From CANHVK01 sp046304235 (lineage in GTDB: Bacteria; Bacteroidota; Bacteroidia; Flavobacteriales_D; Crocinitomicaceae): a DNA stretch of 17,599 nt. The stretch is from contig JBKCEW010000047.1 in the NCBI GenBank assembly GCA_046304235.1, positions 1 to 17,599 on the forward strand. Reading direction: 5' to 3'. The position numbers and the translations under genes are program-made. The first letter of the stretch is position 1, and every line of letters starts with the position of its first letter. Below the pieces are notes generated by a model. That model was not told the DNA's origin and ran no database searches. It saw nothing but the letters and a program-made list of their open reading frames with translations. Positions 7,076-14,697 of the stretch are shown piece by piece.

Positions 7076-7894
7076 TTATTTTTTAGACAATGAGTACACT
7101 TTATCTTGTATCCATGCCGCCCATTGATGTTGGCTTTTCGTTTTGTCTAATTGAATAGGCAAAATAGGTTTCCCAACGATGATTTTCATTTTTTTGTTTT
7201 TCTGCTTGAAAAGTTCATCTGCTAAATAAAACATTTCAATATTTGCTTTTATTCCTATGGCTTTTCTAAAATTGGATAAGCGGTAGAAAAAATTAGATAA
7301 TTCACCATCAATAAAAATTGGTACTATGGGTTGGTCGTGTTTTAAAGATAACGAAACAAACGTTTTTTTCCAAGGTAAATCTCTTACTTTTCCATTGTTT
7401 TTACGACTTACTAATCCTGCTGGAAAAATACAAACTGCTTTACCTGAAGAAAAGATTTCGTCAATTTTCATTAAATTTGAATTTGCTGTTTTTCCGTGTT
7501 TATTCACACCGACAAACATACCCTTCAGATTGTCCAGGTGTAATAAAATATCGTTAACAATAAAACGTAAATCTGTACGATGATGTTTTAAAGCAGAAAC
7601 TAGCGCCATCGCATCCATACCTCCAAGGGGGTGATTCATTGCCAATGTGACGCCTCCCTCTGTTGGAATATTTTCGATTCCTTCTATACTCAAATCTATA
7701 TTAAAGTAGTCGATGACATTGTGGCAAAAATCTTCATTTACACTTTCTTTATATATAGAAATAACATGGTTTACTTCGTCTTCGTGTAAGACGCGTTTTA
7801 AATAATTAATAACGAAACCTGGGAGAAATTTGAGCAATTTAGGATTTTTATTTCCTATTAATTTTCGAATATCGATGAATTTGTCTGTTTTCAT
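7076..7894 (-). CDS. glsA: PlsC-like O-acyltransferase, GlsA/OlsA-like
   Basis: This 272-residue protein is a member of the lysophospholipid acyltransferase (PlsC) family. It carries NHPLGGMD (87-94), a variant of the catalytic HX4D box with one extra residue (H88 to D94), as is usual in the hemolysin-associated OlsA/GlsA subfamily. The substrate-binding IFPAGLVSRK (157-166) and a VPIFIDGE segment (191-198) follow. In the aminolipid pathway this enzyme esterifies the 3-hydroxyl of the N-acyl amino acid made by the partner GNAT protein, whose gene lies 4 nt downstream. A general 1-acylglycerol-3-phosphate acyltransferase role is the alternative, but the pairing argues against it. The ATG is preceded by a TACATTTG -7 box about 20 nt upstream. 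Confidence 0.75.
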   Translation of the reverse strand: MKTDKFIDIRKLIGNKNPKLLKFLPGFVINYLKRVLHEDEVNHVISIYKESVNEDFCHNVIDYFNIDLSIEGIENIPTEGGVTLAMNHPLGGMDAMALVSALKHHRTDLRFIVNDILLHLDNLKGMFVGVNKHGKTANSNLMKIDEIFSSGKAVCIFPAGLVSRKNNGKVRDLPWKKTFVSLSLKHDQPIVPIFIDGELSNFFYRLSNFRKAIGIKANIEMFYLADELFKQKNKKMKIIVGKPILPIQLDKTKSQHQWAAWIQDKVYSLSKK

Positions 7895-7912
7895 TACTTA
7901 ATCAACTAGCTA

Positions 7913-7920
7913 CAAATGTA
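7913..7920 (-). promoter_or_regulatory. Putative -7 promoter box of the aminolipid operon
   Basis: On the minus strand this is TACATTTG, an exact match to TAnnTTTG, about 19 nt upstream of the PlsC-like gene start. A TTG (complement of 7935-7937) lies 14 bp further upstream, somewhat closer than the usual -33 spacing, so only the -7 box is reasonably supported. Confidence 0.5.
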
Positions 7921-8024
7921 ATCAGTATTTTAATCAATTACGATTTAAGAAATAAGATTTATTAAAAACCAATGTATGATAAAAGAATCTTTAATTTAGT
8001 GCTGAATTTTAAAAAAAAGAGTTT

Positions 8025-8711
8025 ATGTCAGCATTTTGGCGTCGGTTAAAATATTTTTTAGGTGGATTTATTCCGGGATGTGTTATCGTTATTTTATTTT
8101 TCCAAAATAGAGGTTGTAGCTGGTTGCCGGATAACCGAGTAAGAGGTTCTATTTTAGAAAAAATTATTTTGGTAGATTCTACTCAGCAACGACTTTTGAA
8201 CAAAGCTGGTATTACTAAAAATGGAATCAAAACATTTATTGAAGGATGTGAAGTAGATTTTAAAAAGAGTGATGTTAAAAAAGACACCAAAGTATATTTA
8301 ATTAAGAATAATGGCCGCTCGATGTATGTGTTGATACCGAAAAATAGTTTTATTGCAGAGTTGAAATCAGTATATTCAAAAGATGCTAAAAAAATGACAT
8401 CAAAAGGTAAAGGGGACTTATGGAAAACACCTGCAAATCCTGATTTTGTGTATATTAAAACGGATGGTGAGTTAAATTGTAAACAAAATGAACTAGGTTT
8501 AAAAACGAACAAAGCTTTTTATAATCGATTGAGAAAAGTAGGGAGGTTTGATTTTGGTTTATCTAAATTTTCTGGAAATGAAAATATTCATTATTTCACT
8601 TTGTTAGATTCAAAAGGACGAGGAGAGGTTGGGGTAAATTCGGTTTGGTATAAAGAAAAAATGGATATCAGAGAATTAATTTTACCTTTTGACAATGAAT
8701 GTGCAAACTAA
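8025..8711 (+). CDS. Conserved hypothetical protein with one N-terminal membrane segment
   Basis: I do not recognise a function for this 228-residue protein. Residues 1-10 are basic (MSAFWRRLKY) and 11-27 form one transmembrane helix (FLGGFIPGCVIVILFF), followed by NRGCSWLPDNRV. A short C-x-(W/Y)-LPxxRV motif just after the helix is, from memory, shared by uncharacterised membrane-anchored proteins in Flavobacteriia. The remainder is soluble and lysine-rich, with no catalytic signature I can name. The positive N-terminus followed by the helix suggests N-in orientation, placing the bulk in the periplasm. It stands between the divergent aminolipid operon and lpxD, 72 bp before the latter. A link to envelope lipids is only suggested by position. 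Confidence 0.7.
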   Translation: MSAFWRRLKYFLGGFIPGCVIVILFFQNRGCSWLPDNRVRGSILEKIILVDSTQQRLLNKAGITKNGIKTFIEGCEVDFKKSDVKKDTKVYLIKNNGRSMYVLIPKNSFIAELKSVYSKDAKKMTSKGKGDLWKTPANPDFVYIKTDGELNCKQNELGLKTNKAFYNRLRKVGRFDFGLSKFSGNENIHYFTLLDSKGRGEVGVNSVWYKEKMDIRELILPFDNECAN

Positions 8712-8771
8712 TTAGCTTGATAGTGTTGATAAATCATTAGGAAGAAGTTAGAGGAGTTTTATTGTTTCTTT

Positions 8772-8779
8772 TATTTTTG
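8772..8779 (+). promoter_or_regulatory. Putative -7 promoter box of the lpxD-lpxC/fabZ-lpxA operon
   Basis: TATTTTTG matches TAnnTTTG and ends 4 nt before the lpxD ATG. Transcription would then start at or very near the start codon, giving a leaderless or nearly leaderless mRNA. The surrounding T-rich run makes a chance match possible, and no clear -33 box is seen. Confidence 0.4.
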
Positions 8780-8783
8780 TAAT

Positions 8784-9824
8784 ATGGAATTTTCTGCGGA
8801 ACAAATTGCAGGGATTATACTTGGTGAAATCGAAGGAAATCCCGAGATTAAAGTCAATGGATTGGCTAAAATCGAAGAAGGCTCAGAAGGTAAATTATCT
8901 TTTTTGTCAAATCCTAAGTATGAAGAATACATTTACAACACAGGTTCATCGATTTGTATTGTGAATAATTCATTTGTTCCATCTAAAGCATTACCCGAAA
9001 CACTTACCTTAATCAAAGTAGAAGATGCTTACTCTTGCTTTGCGCAATTATTGGAGTTTTATGATCAAATGCGTAGAAAAGAACCAGCTATCGAACAACC
9101 TTCTTACATTTCTCAAACTGCTATCGTAGGTGAAGAGTTATATTTAGGAGCTTTCGGTTATATCGGTGAAAATGTTAAAATCGGAAATAACGTAAAAATT
9201 TATCCTCACGTTTATATTGGTGACAATGTAATTGTTGGAGATAATACCATTTTATATGCTGGGGTGAAAATTTACCACGATACTGAAATTGGAAAAGATT
9301 GTATTTTACATGCAGGTGTGGTCGTAGGGTCTGATGGCTTTGGTTTTGCTCCAGATGAATCAGGTAATTACAAAAAAATTCCTCAAATCGGCAATGTAAT
9401 CATTGAAGATGATGTCGAAATAGGTGCTAATTGTACTATTGACAGAGCAACCATGGGTTCTACCATTATTCGTAAAGGGGTCAAATTAGATAACCTAGTT
9501 CAAATAGCTCATAACGTAGAGGTAGGAGAAAGTACCGTAATGGCTGCACAAGTTGGAGTTGCTGGTTCTGCGAAAATAGGTAAATACGTGATGATTGGTG
9601 GTCAAGCAGGAATTGCTGGTCATTTATCAATTGCTGATAAAACTAAAATTGTAGCTCAATCGGGAATACCAAACTCTGTTAAAAAAGAAGCAACCTTGAT
9701 GGGGTCACCAGGTATTCCAATGGATGACTTCAAAAAATCTTATTTTGGATTCAGAAAATTACCATATATCCTGAGAAAATTACAGGAATTGGAACAAAAT
9801 ATGAAAAGTCTTATTAAAGAATAA
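8784..9824 (+). CDS. lpxD: UDP-3-O-acylglucosamine N-acyltransferase
   Basis: LpxD adds the second 3-hydroxyacyl chain, from acyl-ACP, to the 2-amino group of UDP-3-O-acylglucosamine in lipid A synthesis. This 346-residue protein has the expected layout. The N-terminal uridine-binding domain is at about 1-105 (VNGLAKIEEGSEGKLSFLSNPKY). A left-handed beta-helix of hexapeptide repeats covers about 108-300, and a C-terminal helical segment packs the trimer. The catalytic base is H243 in LDNLVQIAHNV, and GSDGFGFAP (182-190) is a family hallmark. It is the first gene of a tight operon, 5 nt before lpxC/fabZ. The length is normal and there are no gaps. Confidence 0.97.
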   Translation: MEFSAEQIAGIILGEIEGNPEIKVNGLAKIEEGSEGKLSFLSNPKYEEYIYNTGSSICIVNNSFVPSKALPETLTLIKVEDAYSCFAQLLEFYDQMRRKEPAIEQPSYISQTAIVGEELYLGAFGYIGENVKIGNNVKIYPHVYIGDNVIVGDNTILYAGVKIYHDTEIGKDCILHAGVVVGSDGFGFAPDESGNYKKIPQIGNVIIEDDVEIGANCTIDRATMGSTIIRKGVKLDNLVQIAHNVEVGESTVMAAQVGVAGSAKIGKYVMIGGQAGIAGHLSIADKTKIVAQSGIPNSVKKEATLMGSPGIPMDDFKKSYFGFRKLPYILRKLQELEQNMKSLIKE

Positions 9825-9829
9825 TTCGA

Positions 9830-11227
9830 ATGATTGAAAATCAAAGAACCTTAAAAGAGAGTATTAAATTCACAGGAGTTGGTTTACACACTGGTGAAAC
9901 AGTTAATCTAGAAATCTGTCCAGCACCTGTAAATCATGGATATAAATTTCAAAGAGTTGATCTTGAAGGTCAACCAATAATCAAAGCAGATGTTGATTTA
10001 GTCATCGGTACCGAAAGAGGGACTACATTAGAAGCAAATGGTGCGAGAGTATATACGACAGAGCACGTATTAGCAGCACTTTATGGAATGAAAGTGGATA
10101 ATGCGTTGATTAAAGTAGATGCACCTGAAATTCCTATTATGGATGGAAGTGCAATTTTATTTATCAACGAAATCGAAAGGGTTGGATACGAGGATCAAGG
10201 TGCTGTGCGTGAGTATTTTGAATTGACTGACAATATTCCGTGGGAAGATGTTGAAAAAGGAATTGAGTTCTTGGCTATCCCAGATAAAGAATATCGTGTG
10301 ACTGTAATGGTAGATTACAAATCGCCATTATTAGGAACACAACATGCAAATATTTACAAGATTGAAGATTTCAAAAATGAAATTGCTCACTGTCGTACTT
10401 TTGTGTTTTTGAGAGAGTTAGAAATGTTGGCTCAAAACAACTTAATCAAAGGTGGAGATTTAGATAATGCAGTTGTATTAGTTGATAGAGAGGATGTTAA
10501 GCAAGAAGATTTAGATAGATTAGCGAAACTTTTGGGTAAAGAAGAGTTGAAAGTTCAATACAACGGAATCGGAGTATTGAATAGTTCTAAACTTCGTGTT
10601 GAAAATGAGCCTGCAAGACATAAATTGTTAGATATAATTGGTGATTTAGCCTTGGTTGGAAAACCAATCAAAGCACATATACTTGCTGCAAGACCAGGTC
10701 ATTATGGTAATGTTCGTTTTGCTAAAATTTTAAAAGACCAAATCAAAAAGCAAGAGAAAGAAGGTCGTAAATTTGATTTGACAAAAGATCCTGTTTATGA
10801 TATCAACGATATTGAAAAAATGTTACCTCATAGATATCCATTTTTATTAGTTGATAAAGTAATGGAAATTGGTCCCGAACATGTGATTGGTGTTAAAAAC
10901 GTTACCATGAATGAGCCGTTTTTTACAGGTCATTTTCCAGGTAATCCAGTGATGCCGGGTGTGCTTCAAGTAGAAGCAATGGCACAAGTCGGAGGTATTT
11001 TTGCTCTAAACAGCGTTGATGAACCTGAAAAGTATTCGACTTATTTCTTGAAAATTGACGAATGTAAATTCAAGCGTAAAGTAATTCCTGGAGATACATT
11101 GGTGATTGAATTAGTTCAAACAGCACCTATTCGTCGAGGATTAGTTAATATGAAAGGTACTGCATATGTAAACGGACAAGTAGCTTCCGAAGCGACAATG
11201 CTTGCACAAATTGTAAAAGAAAAATAA
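9830..11227 (+). CDS. lpxC: Bifunctional LpxC deacetylase / FabZ dehydratase fusion
   Basis: One 465-residue polypeptide joins two enzymes. Residues 1-310 are LpxC, the zinc deacetylase that commits UDP-3-O-acyl-GlcNAc to lipid A. It has GVGLHTGE (16-23), TTEHVLAALYG (76-86) with E78 and zinc ligand H79, the zinc ligands H264 and D268 in ARHKLLDIIGD, and catalytic H291 in PGHYGN. Residues about 322-465 are FabZ, the 3-hydroxyacyl-ACP dehydratase, with LPHRYPFLLVD (332-342), active-site H368 in TGHFPGNPVMPG and E382 in VEAMAQ. The charged linker at about 301-322 separates the domains. The fusion is the normal Bacteroidota arrangement. It couples fatty acid elongation to lipid A synthesis, which compete for the same 3-hydroxyacyl-ACP. 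The lpxA start lies 1 nt after its stop. Confidence 0.97.
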   Translation: MIENQRTLKESIKFTGVGLHTGETVNLEICPAPVNHGYKFQRVDLEGQPIIKADVDLVIGTERGTTLEANGARVYTTEHVLAALYGMKVDNALIKVDAPEIPIMDGSAILFINEIERVGYEDQGAVREYFELTDNIPWEDVEKGIEFLAIPDKEYRVTVMVDYKSPLLGTQHANIYKIEDFKNEIAHCRTFVFLRELEMLAQNNLIKGGDLDNAVVLVDREDVKQEDLDRLAKLLGKEELKVQYNGIGVLNSSKLRVENEPARHKLLDIIGDLALVGKPIKAHILAARPGHYGNVRFAKILKDQIKKQEKEGRKFDLTKDPVYDINDIEKMLPHRYPFLLVDKVMEIGPEHVIGVKNVTMNEPFFTGHFPGNPVMPGVLQVEAMAQVGGIFALNSVDEPEKYSTYFLKIDECKFKRKVIPGDTLVIELVQTAPIRRGLVNMKGTAYVNGQVASEATMLAQIVKEK

Positions 11228-11228
11228 T

Positions 11229-12005
11229 ATGGTTAGTCCATTAGCATACGTTTCAAGCGAAGCACAATTAGATAAAAATGTTATCATTGAGCCGTTTGCA
11301 ACTATTTATGAAGACGTGACAATTGGAGAAGGAACAAAAATTCATCCAAATGTAACAATCTATCCAGGAACTAGAATAGGTAAAAATTGTGAGATTTTTC
11401 CAGGCGCTGTGATTGGAGTGATACCTCAAGATTTAAAATTTGAAGGTGAATATACAACGGTTGAGATTGGAGATAATACTAAAATCAGAGAGTGCGTTAC
11501 TATTCATAGAGGTACAAAAGATAAATTGTGCACTAAAATAGGTTCTAATTGTTTATTAATGACTTATGTACATGTTGCGCATGATTGTCAAATCGGTAAC
11601 AATGTGATTTTAGCTTCATTTGTAGGTTTATCTGGACATGTTGAAATTGATGATTTTGCTATTTTAGAAGGTAAAGTTGCTGTTCAACAGTTTGTTCATA
11701 TTGGTGCACATACCTTCATTGGTGGTGCTTCTTTAGTACGTAAAAATGTACCTCCCTATATTAAAGCAGCAAGAGAACCGCTTACTTTTGCGGGTGTTAA
11801 TTCTGTTGGATTAAGAAGAAGAGGAATGTCGGATGAGACTGTACGAGAAATTGAAGATGTTTATAGAACAATTTACGTTCAAAATAATAATATCTCAAAA
11901 GGAATTGAAAGCGTAAGGGAAACAATGCCTGAAACTGAGATAAGAGATGGAATTTTAGATTTTATTCAGAAATCAGATAAAGGAGTAATTCGAGGAATGA
12001 TTTAA
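11229..12005 (+). CDS. lpxA: Acyl-ACP:UDP-GlcNAc O-acyltransferase
   Basis: LpxA performs the first step of lipid A synthesis, transferring a 3-hydroxyacyl chain from ACP to the 3-OH of UDP-GlcNAc in the cytosol. At 258 residues it is of normal length. It has a beta-helix of hexapeptide repeats over about 3-185, with catalytic H118 in VHVAHDC (114-120), the FVGLSGHVEIDDFAILEG stretch (131-148) and QQFVHIGAH (153-161). The C-terminal helical domain from about 190 includes NSVGLRRRGMS. It is the last gene of the lpxD-lpxC/fabZ-lpxA operon. Its final codons and TAA stop lie inside the hairpin that terminates the transcript. Confidence 0.97.
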   Translation: MVSPLAYVSSEAQLDKNVIIEPFATIYEDVTIGEGTKIHPNVTIYPGTRIGKNCEIFPGAVIGVIPQDLKFEGEYTTVEIGDNTKIRECVTIHRGTKDKLCTKIGSNCLLMTYVHVAHDCQIGNNVILASFVGLSGHVEIDDFAILEGKVAVQQFVHIGAHTFIGGASLVRKNVPPYIKAAREPLTFAGVNSVGLRRRGMSDETVREIEDVYRTIYVQNNNISKGIESVRETMPETEIRDGILDFIQKSDKGVIRGMI

Positions 12006-12019
12006 TCATTCCTTTTTTT
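11992..12019 (+). terminator. Intrinsic terminator overlapping the lpxA stop codon
   Basis: AGGAATGA (11993-12000) pairs with TCATTCCT (12006-12013), extending through a T-A pair to a tight TTA loop, and is followed by an uninterrupted T-run (12013-12019). The lpxA TAA (12003-12005) sits in the loop and its closing pair. It ends 8 nt before the rlmD start, so rlmD needs read-through or its own promoter. Confidence 0.85.
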
Positions 12020-12027
12020 GTATTGGT

Positions 12028-13491
12028 ATGTCAGTTAATAGAAATCAAATAATTGAAGTTGAGATAACAGGTTTTGCCTTTGGTGGAAATGGTTTTGCTC
12101 GTTTGCAAACAGAACAAGGTGATTTTGTGCTGTTTGTTGAAAACACCTTTCCAGGTCAAAAAGTGTTGGCGAGAGTGGATAAGAAGAGAAAAAAACATGC
12201 TGAATGTAAGTTGGTAGAAGTATTAGAGCGCTCTTCCGATGAGGTGAAATTGTCATATCAAGAAATCTCAGGTGCACCTTATATTTTTGTACCGATTGAA
12301 ATTCAACGTGAATATAAGCAAACTTCTACCTTGGATTTATTTCGAAAAATTGCTCGTATTCCCAATCCAAGTGAATTATTGGACGAATATATTTCTTCTC
12401 CACTTGTCTTCAATTACCGAAATAAGATGGAATATAGTTTTTCTTCGATAGAACACGATTTAGAGTTGAACGAAGAAAAAGACGATGCTTTTTCATTGGG
12501 GTTCAAACGCAGAGGAACGTGGTGGAAAGTAGAAAGTTTGAATAAAGAAAGTGGATTGTTTGATGCTGAATTTGAAACGAAATTACGTGATATTCGCATT
12601 TATTTACAAAATACTGGTTTGCCTGCGTGGCATCCACCGAAAAAAAATGGATTTTTCAGGCATATCGTTGTAAGAAAATCGTTTCATCAAAATCAATTGC
12701 TAATCAATTTAGTAACTTCTACTGAAGGTTTAGAGCAATTTGATGTGAATGCATTTTCAGTTTTTTTACAAGAAACCTTAGGTAATCGTTTAGCTGGATT
12801 TCAACATACTATTAATGATAATGTTGCAGACCGATCTAAAATTGAAAATGGTACAAATTCATTGGTTTATGGTGATTGGAAAGTAGTTGAAAAATTAGGC
12901 GATTTGTTCTTCGAAATTTCGATGGAAAGTTTCTTTCAGACCAACCCTAAAAGTGCTGAATTGTTGTATGATAAAGCATTAAGTTATGTTTTTGAAAATA
13001 ACGATTTGGAAGGAAAAGTAGTGATGGATTTATTTTGTGGAACAGGAACCATTGGTCAAATTCTGTCGAAACGTTCTAAAAACACACAAATCATTGGAGT
13101 GGATATTGTGGAAGAAGCGATTATTGATGCGCGTAAAAATGCAGAGCGCAATGGAGTAGAAGGAGTGAAATTTTTCGCTGCGGATGTAGGTAAATTTTTA
13201 AGTCAATATCCTGAATACAATGGGAAAATTGGTACAATTGTACTAGACCCACCTAGAGCTGGGATTGCGCCTAAAACGTTGAAGAAAGTGATTGATTTAG
13301 GGGCAGACAGAATTGTGTATATTTCCTGTAATCCATCCACACAGGCTCGTGATACAGAGACCTTACAGAAATATGGATATATGTTAGACAAGATTAGTTT
13401 GGTAGATCAATTCCCTCATACTAGCCACATTGAAGCGGTTACTAAATTTGTGAAAGATCCGAATTTTGTTTTTGTTGAAGAAGAAAACTAA
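12028..13491 (+). CDS. rlmD: RlmD-type 23S rRNA (uracil-C5)-methyltransferase
   Basis: This 487-residue SAM-dependent RNA methyltransferase belongs to the RlmD/RlmCD (RumA) family, which forms 5-methyluridine in 23S rRNA. An N-terminal TRAM RNA-binding domain covers about 5-68 (IEVEITGFAFGGNGFARL). The central region has RNKMEYSF (131-138). The Rossmann domain has VVMDLFCGTGTIG (331-343), VLDPPRAG (405-412) and YISCNPSTQARD (431-442), in which C434 is the nucleophile, plus SHIEAV with E469. The Fe-S cluster cysteines of E. coli RlmD are absent; the corresponding stretch (about 76-100) reads YQEISGAPYIFVPIE. Position specificity (U747 or U1939) is therefore uncertain. The aroK start is 3 nt downstream, so the two are cotranscribed. 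Confidence 0.87.
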   Translation: MSVNRNQIIEVEITGFAFGGNGFARLQTEQGDFVLFVENTFPGQKVLARVDKKRKKHAECKLVEVLERSSDEVKLSYQEISGAPYIFVPIEIQREYKQTSTLDLFRKIARIPNPSELLDEYISSPLVFNYRNKMEYSFSSIEHDLELNEEKDDAFSLGFKRRGTWWKVESLNKESGLFDAEFETKLRDIRIYLQNTGLPAWHPPKKNGFFRHIVVRKSFHQNQLLINLVTSTEGLEQFDVNAFSVFLQETLGNRLAGFQHTINDNVADRSKIENGTNSLVYGDWKVVEKLGDLFFEISMESFFQTNPKSAELLYDKALSYVFENNDLEGKVVMDLFCGTGTIGQILSKRSKNTQIIGVDIVEEAIIDARKNAERNGVEGVKFFAADVGKFLSQYPEYNGKIGTIVLDPPRAGIAPKTLKKVIDLGADRIVYISCNPSTQARDTETLQKYGYMLDKISLVDQFPHTSHIEAVTKFVKDPNFVFVEEEN

Positions 13492-13494
13492 ACG

Positions 13495-13998
13495 ATGTCG
13501 TTGATTTTTTTGATAGGGTATATGGGGTGTGGTAAAACCACACTCGCTAAGAAACTTGCTTCAAAATTATCCTATGAATGGTTAGATACAGATACTTTTA
13601 TTGAAAAACAAGAAGGATTAACCGTTTCCGAAATCTTTTCTAAATACGGAGAAACCTATTTTCGCACCTTGGAATTCAAACTAATCCAGTCATTAGATTT
13701 ATCACTACCAACGATTGTGTCTACAGGAGGAGGTTTACCTTGCTTTAACAATTTGATTGAACAGTTGAACGAAAGAGGAATAACTATTTATTTAGAACGA
13801 AGTCCGAAAGAATTATTCCATCGATTATACCAAGGAAAAACAAAACGACCTTTATTAGCCAATAAAACAGACGAGGAATTGTTAAAATATATCGAAGAAA
13901 ATCTAGAAAAACGCAATCCTATTTACCGTCAATCAAATTACATTCTCGATCGTGATTACCAAACAGTGGAGAAAATTATAAATCTCCTAAATCTTTAA
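13495..13998 (+). CDS. aroK: Shikimate kinase
   Basis: Shikimate kinase phosphorylates shikimate at the 3-OH with ATP, the fifth step of chorismate synthesis. This 167-residue protein has the P-loop GYMGCGKTT (8-16) and the shikimate-binding D33 in LDTDTF. It also has R57 in YFRTLEF, the STGGGLP motif (77-82), and the lid arginine R118 in KRPLL. Length is normal. It starts 3 nt after rlmD stops. Its last codons run into the AATCTG-type repeat shared with the convergent neighbour. Confidence 0.95.
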   Translation: MSLIFLIGYMGCGKTTLAKKLASKLSYEWLDTDTFIEKQEGLTVSEIFSKYGETYFRTLEFKLIQSLDLSLPTIVSTGGGLPCFNNLIEQLNERGITIYLERSPKELFHRLYQGKTKRPLLANKTDEELLKYIEENLEKRNPIYRQSNYILDRDYQTVEKIINLLNL

Positions 13999-14048
13999 TC
14001 TGTTAATCTGTAATTTGCAATCTTCTAATCTGAAATCTTCGAATTTTT
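13990..14048. repeat. Degenerate AATCTG-type tandem repeat between convergent genes
   Basis: A run of about seven to nine imperfect copies of a 7-8 nt unit (AATCTGTT, AATCTGT, AATTTGC, AATCTTCT, AATCTGA, AATCTTCG, AATTTTT) fills the 26-nt gap between aroK and the PaaY-like gene. It also includes the last codons of both. On the minus strand it encodes the final residues KNSKISD and the TAG stop of the PaaY-like protein. Such runs are, from memory, frequent at gene ends in Flavobacteriia. No hairpin terminator is seen here. Confidence 0.6.
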
Positions 14049-14636
14049 AATACTTTCCCAAGTTCCTAGCATTTTTTCTTGAGTTGGTCTATTTTCTTCT
14101 TCATTTTCAAGTGGTTCACATTCTAATAATGTTTCTCTACATTCTTGTGGAAGTCGTTGATATAACTCTGTTCCCATTGTTTTCCATTGAAGCATTTCTT
14201 CTGAAACTTCTTTCACTACACGCGCAGGATTTCCAATAACCAAACTTCTTTTTGGAATTATAGAATTAGCTTTCACGAAACTTAAAGCACCGATGATACA
14301 TTCATTTTCAATCACTACATCATCCATTATGACACTGTTCATCCCAATGAGGCAATTTTCACCAATGGTTCCACCATGTATAATTGCTCCATGACCGATA
14401 TGAGCTCCTTTTTTTAATAATGTAGTTGTACCTGGAAACATATGTATGGTACAACTTTCTTGAACATTACATCCATCTTCTAATATGATTTTACCCCAAT
14501 CGCCTCTGATTGTTGCGTGTGGACCAACATATACATTTTCTCCAATGATTACATTTCCGATAATCGTAGCTTGAGGATGAATAAAACTTGATTTTTTGAT
14601 AACCGGTATAAAGCCGTTAAAAGAATAAATTGCCAT
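14025..14636 (-). CDS. PaaY-like gamma-carbonic anhydrase family hexapeptide protein
   Basis: This 203-residue protein is a left-handed beta-helix protein of the gamma-carbonic anhydrase type. Hexapeptide repeats span about 15-150, and candidate metal ligands are H65 (CTIHMFPG) and H82 and H87 (GAHIGHGAIIHG), with R44 and D46 in IRGDWG. The C-terminal helix QWKTMGTELYQRL and the CEPLENEE segment closely recall E. coli PaaY, a gamma-CA fold thioesterase of the phenylacetate pathway. No phenylacetate genes are near, so carbonic anhydrase, thioesterase or another role is possible; the active-site histidines suggest it is a functional enzyme. The last few residues derive from the intergenic repeat. 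It is monocistronic, convergent with aroK and divergent from the next gene. Confidence 0.82.
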   Translation of the reverse strand: MAIYSFNGFIPVIKKSSFIHPQATIIGNVIIGENVYVGPHATIRGDWGKIILEDGCNVQESCTIHMFPGTTTLLKKGAHIGHGAIIHGGTIGENCLIGMNSVIMDDVVIENECIIGALSFVKANSIIPKRSLVIGNPARVVKEVSEEMLQWKTMGTELYQRLPQECRETLLECEPLENEEENRPTQEKMLGTWESIKNSKISD

Positions 14637-14697
14637 TTTTCATTTTTTAACGAATTTATGGATTTATTCCTTTTCAAAATTGTAATTTAGTTACAAA

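Noticed and set aside
7318..7583. Two overlapping plus-strand ORFs opposite the PlsC-like gene
   Set aside because: They are antisense shadows of a gene with clear catalytic motifs; neither has a plausible start signal or domain.
8183..8512. 109-codon minus-strand ORF opposite the 8025 gene
   Set aside because: It is antisense to a gene with a membrane helix and conserved post-helix motif, and lacks its own recognisable features.
9830..11227. LpxC-FabZ fusion as a novel fused enzyme
   Set aside because: The fusion is the standard arrangement in Bacteroidota, so it is useful for taxonomy but not new.
13990..14048. CRISPR array from repeated units at the aroK end
   Set aside because: Units are 7-8 nt and contiguous without spacers, far too short for CRISPR repeats.
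14025..14636. Phenylacetate degradation locus suggested by PaaY similarity
   Set aside because: No other paa genes are in the window; the gene stands alone, so only family membership is claimed.
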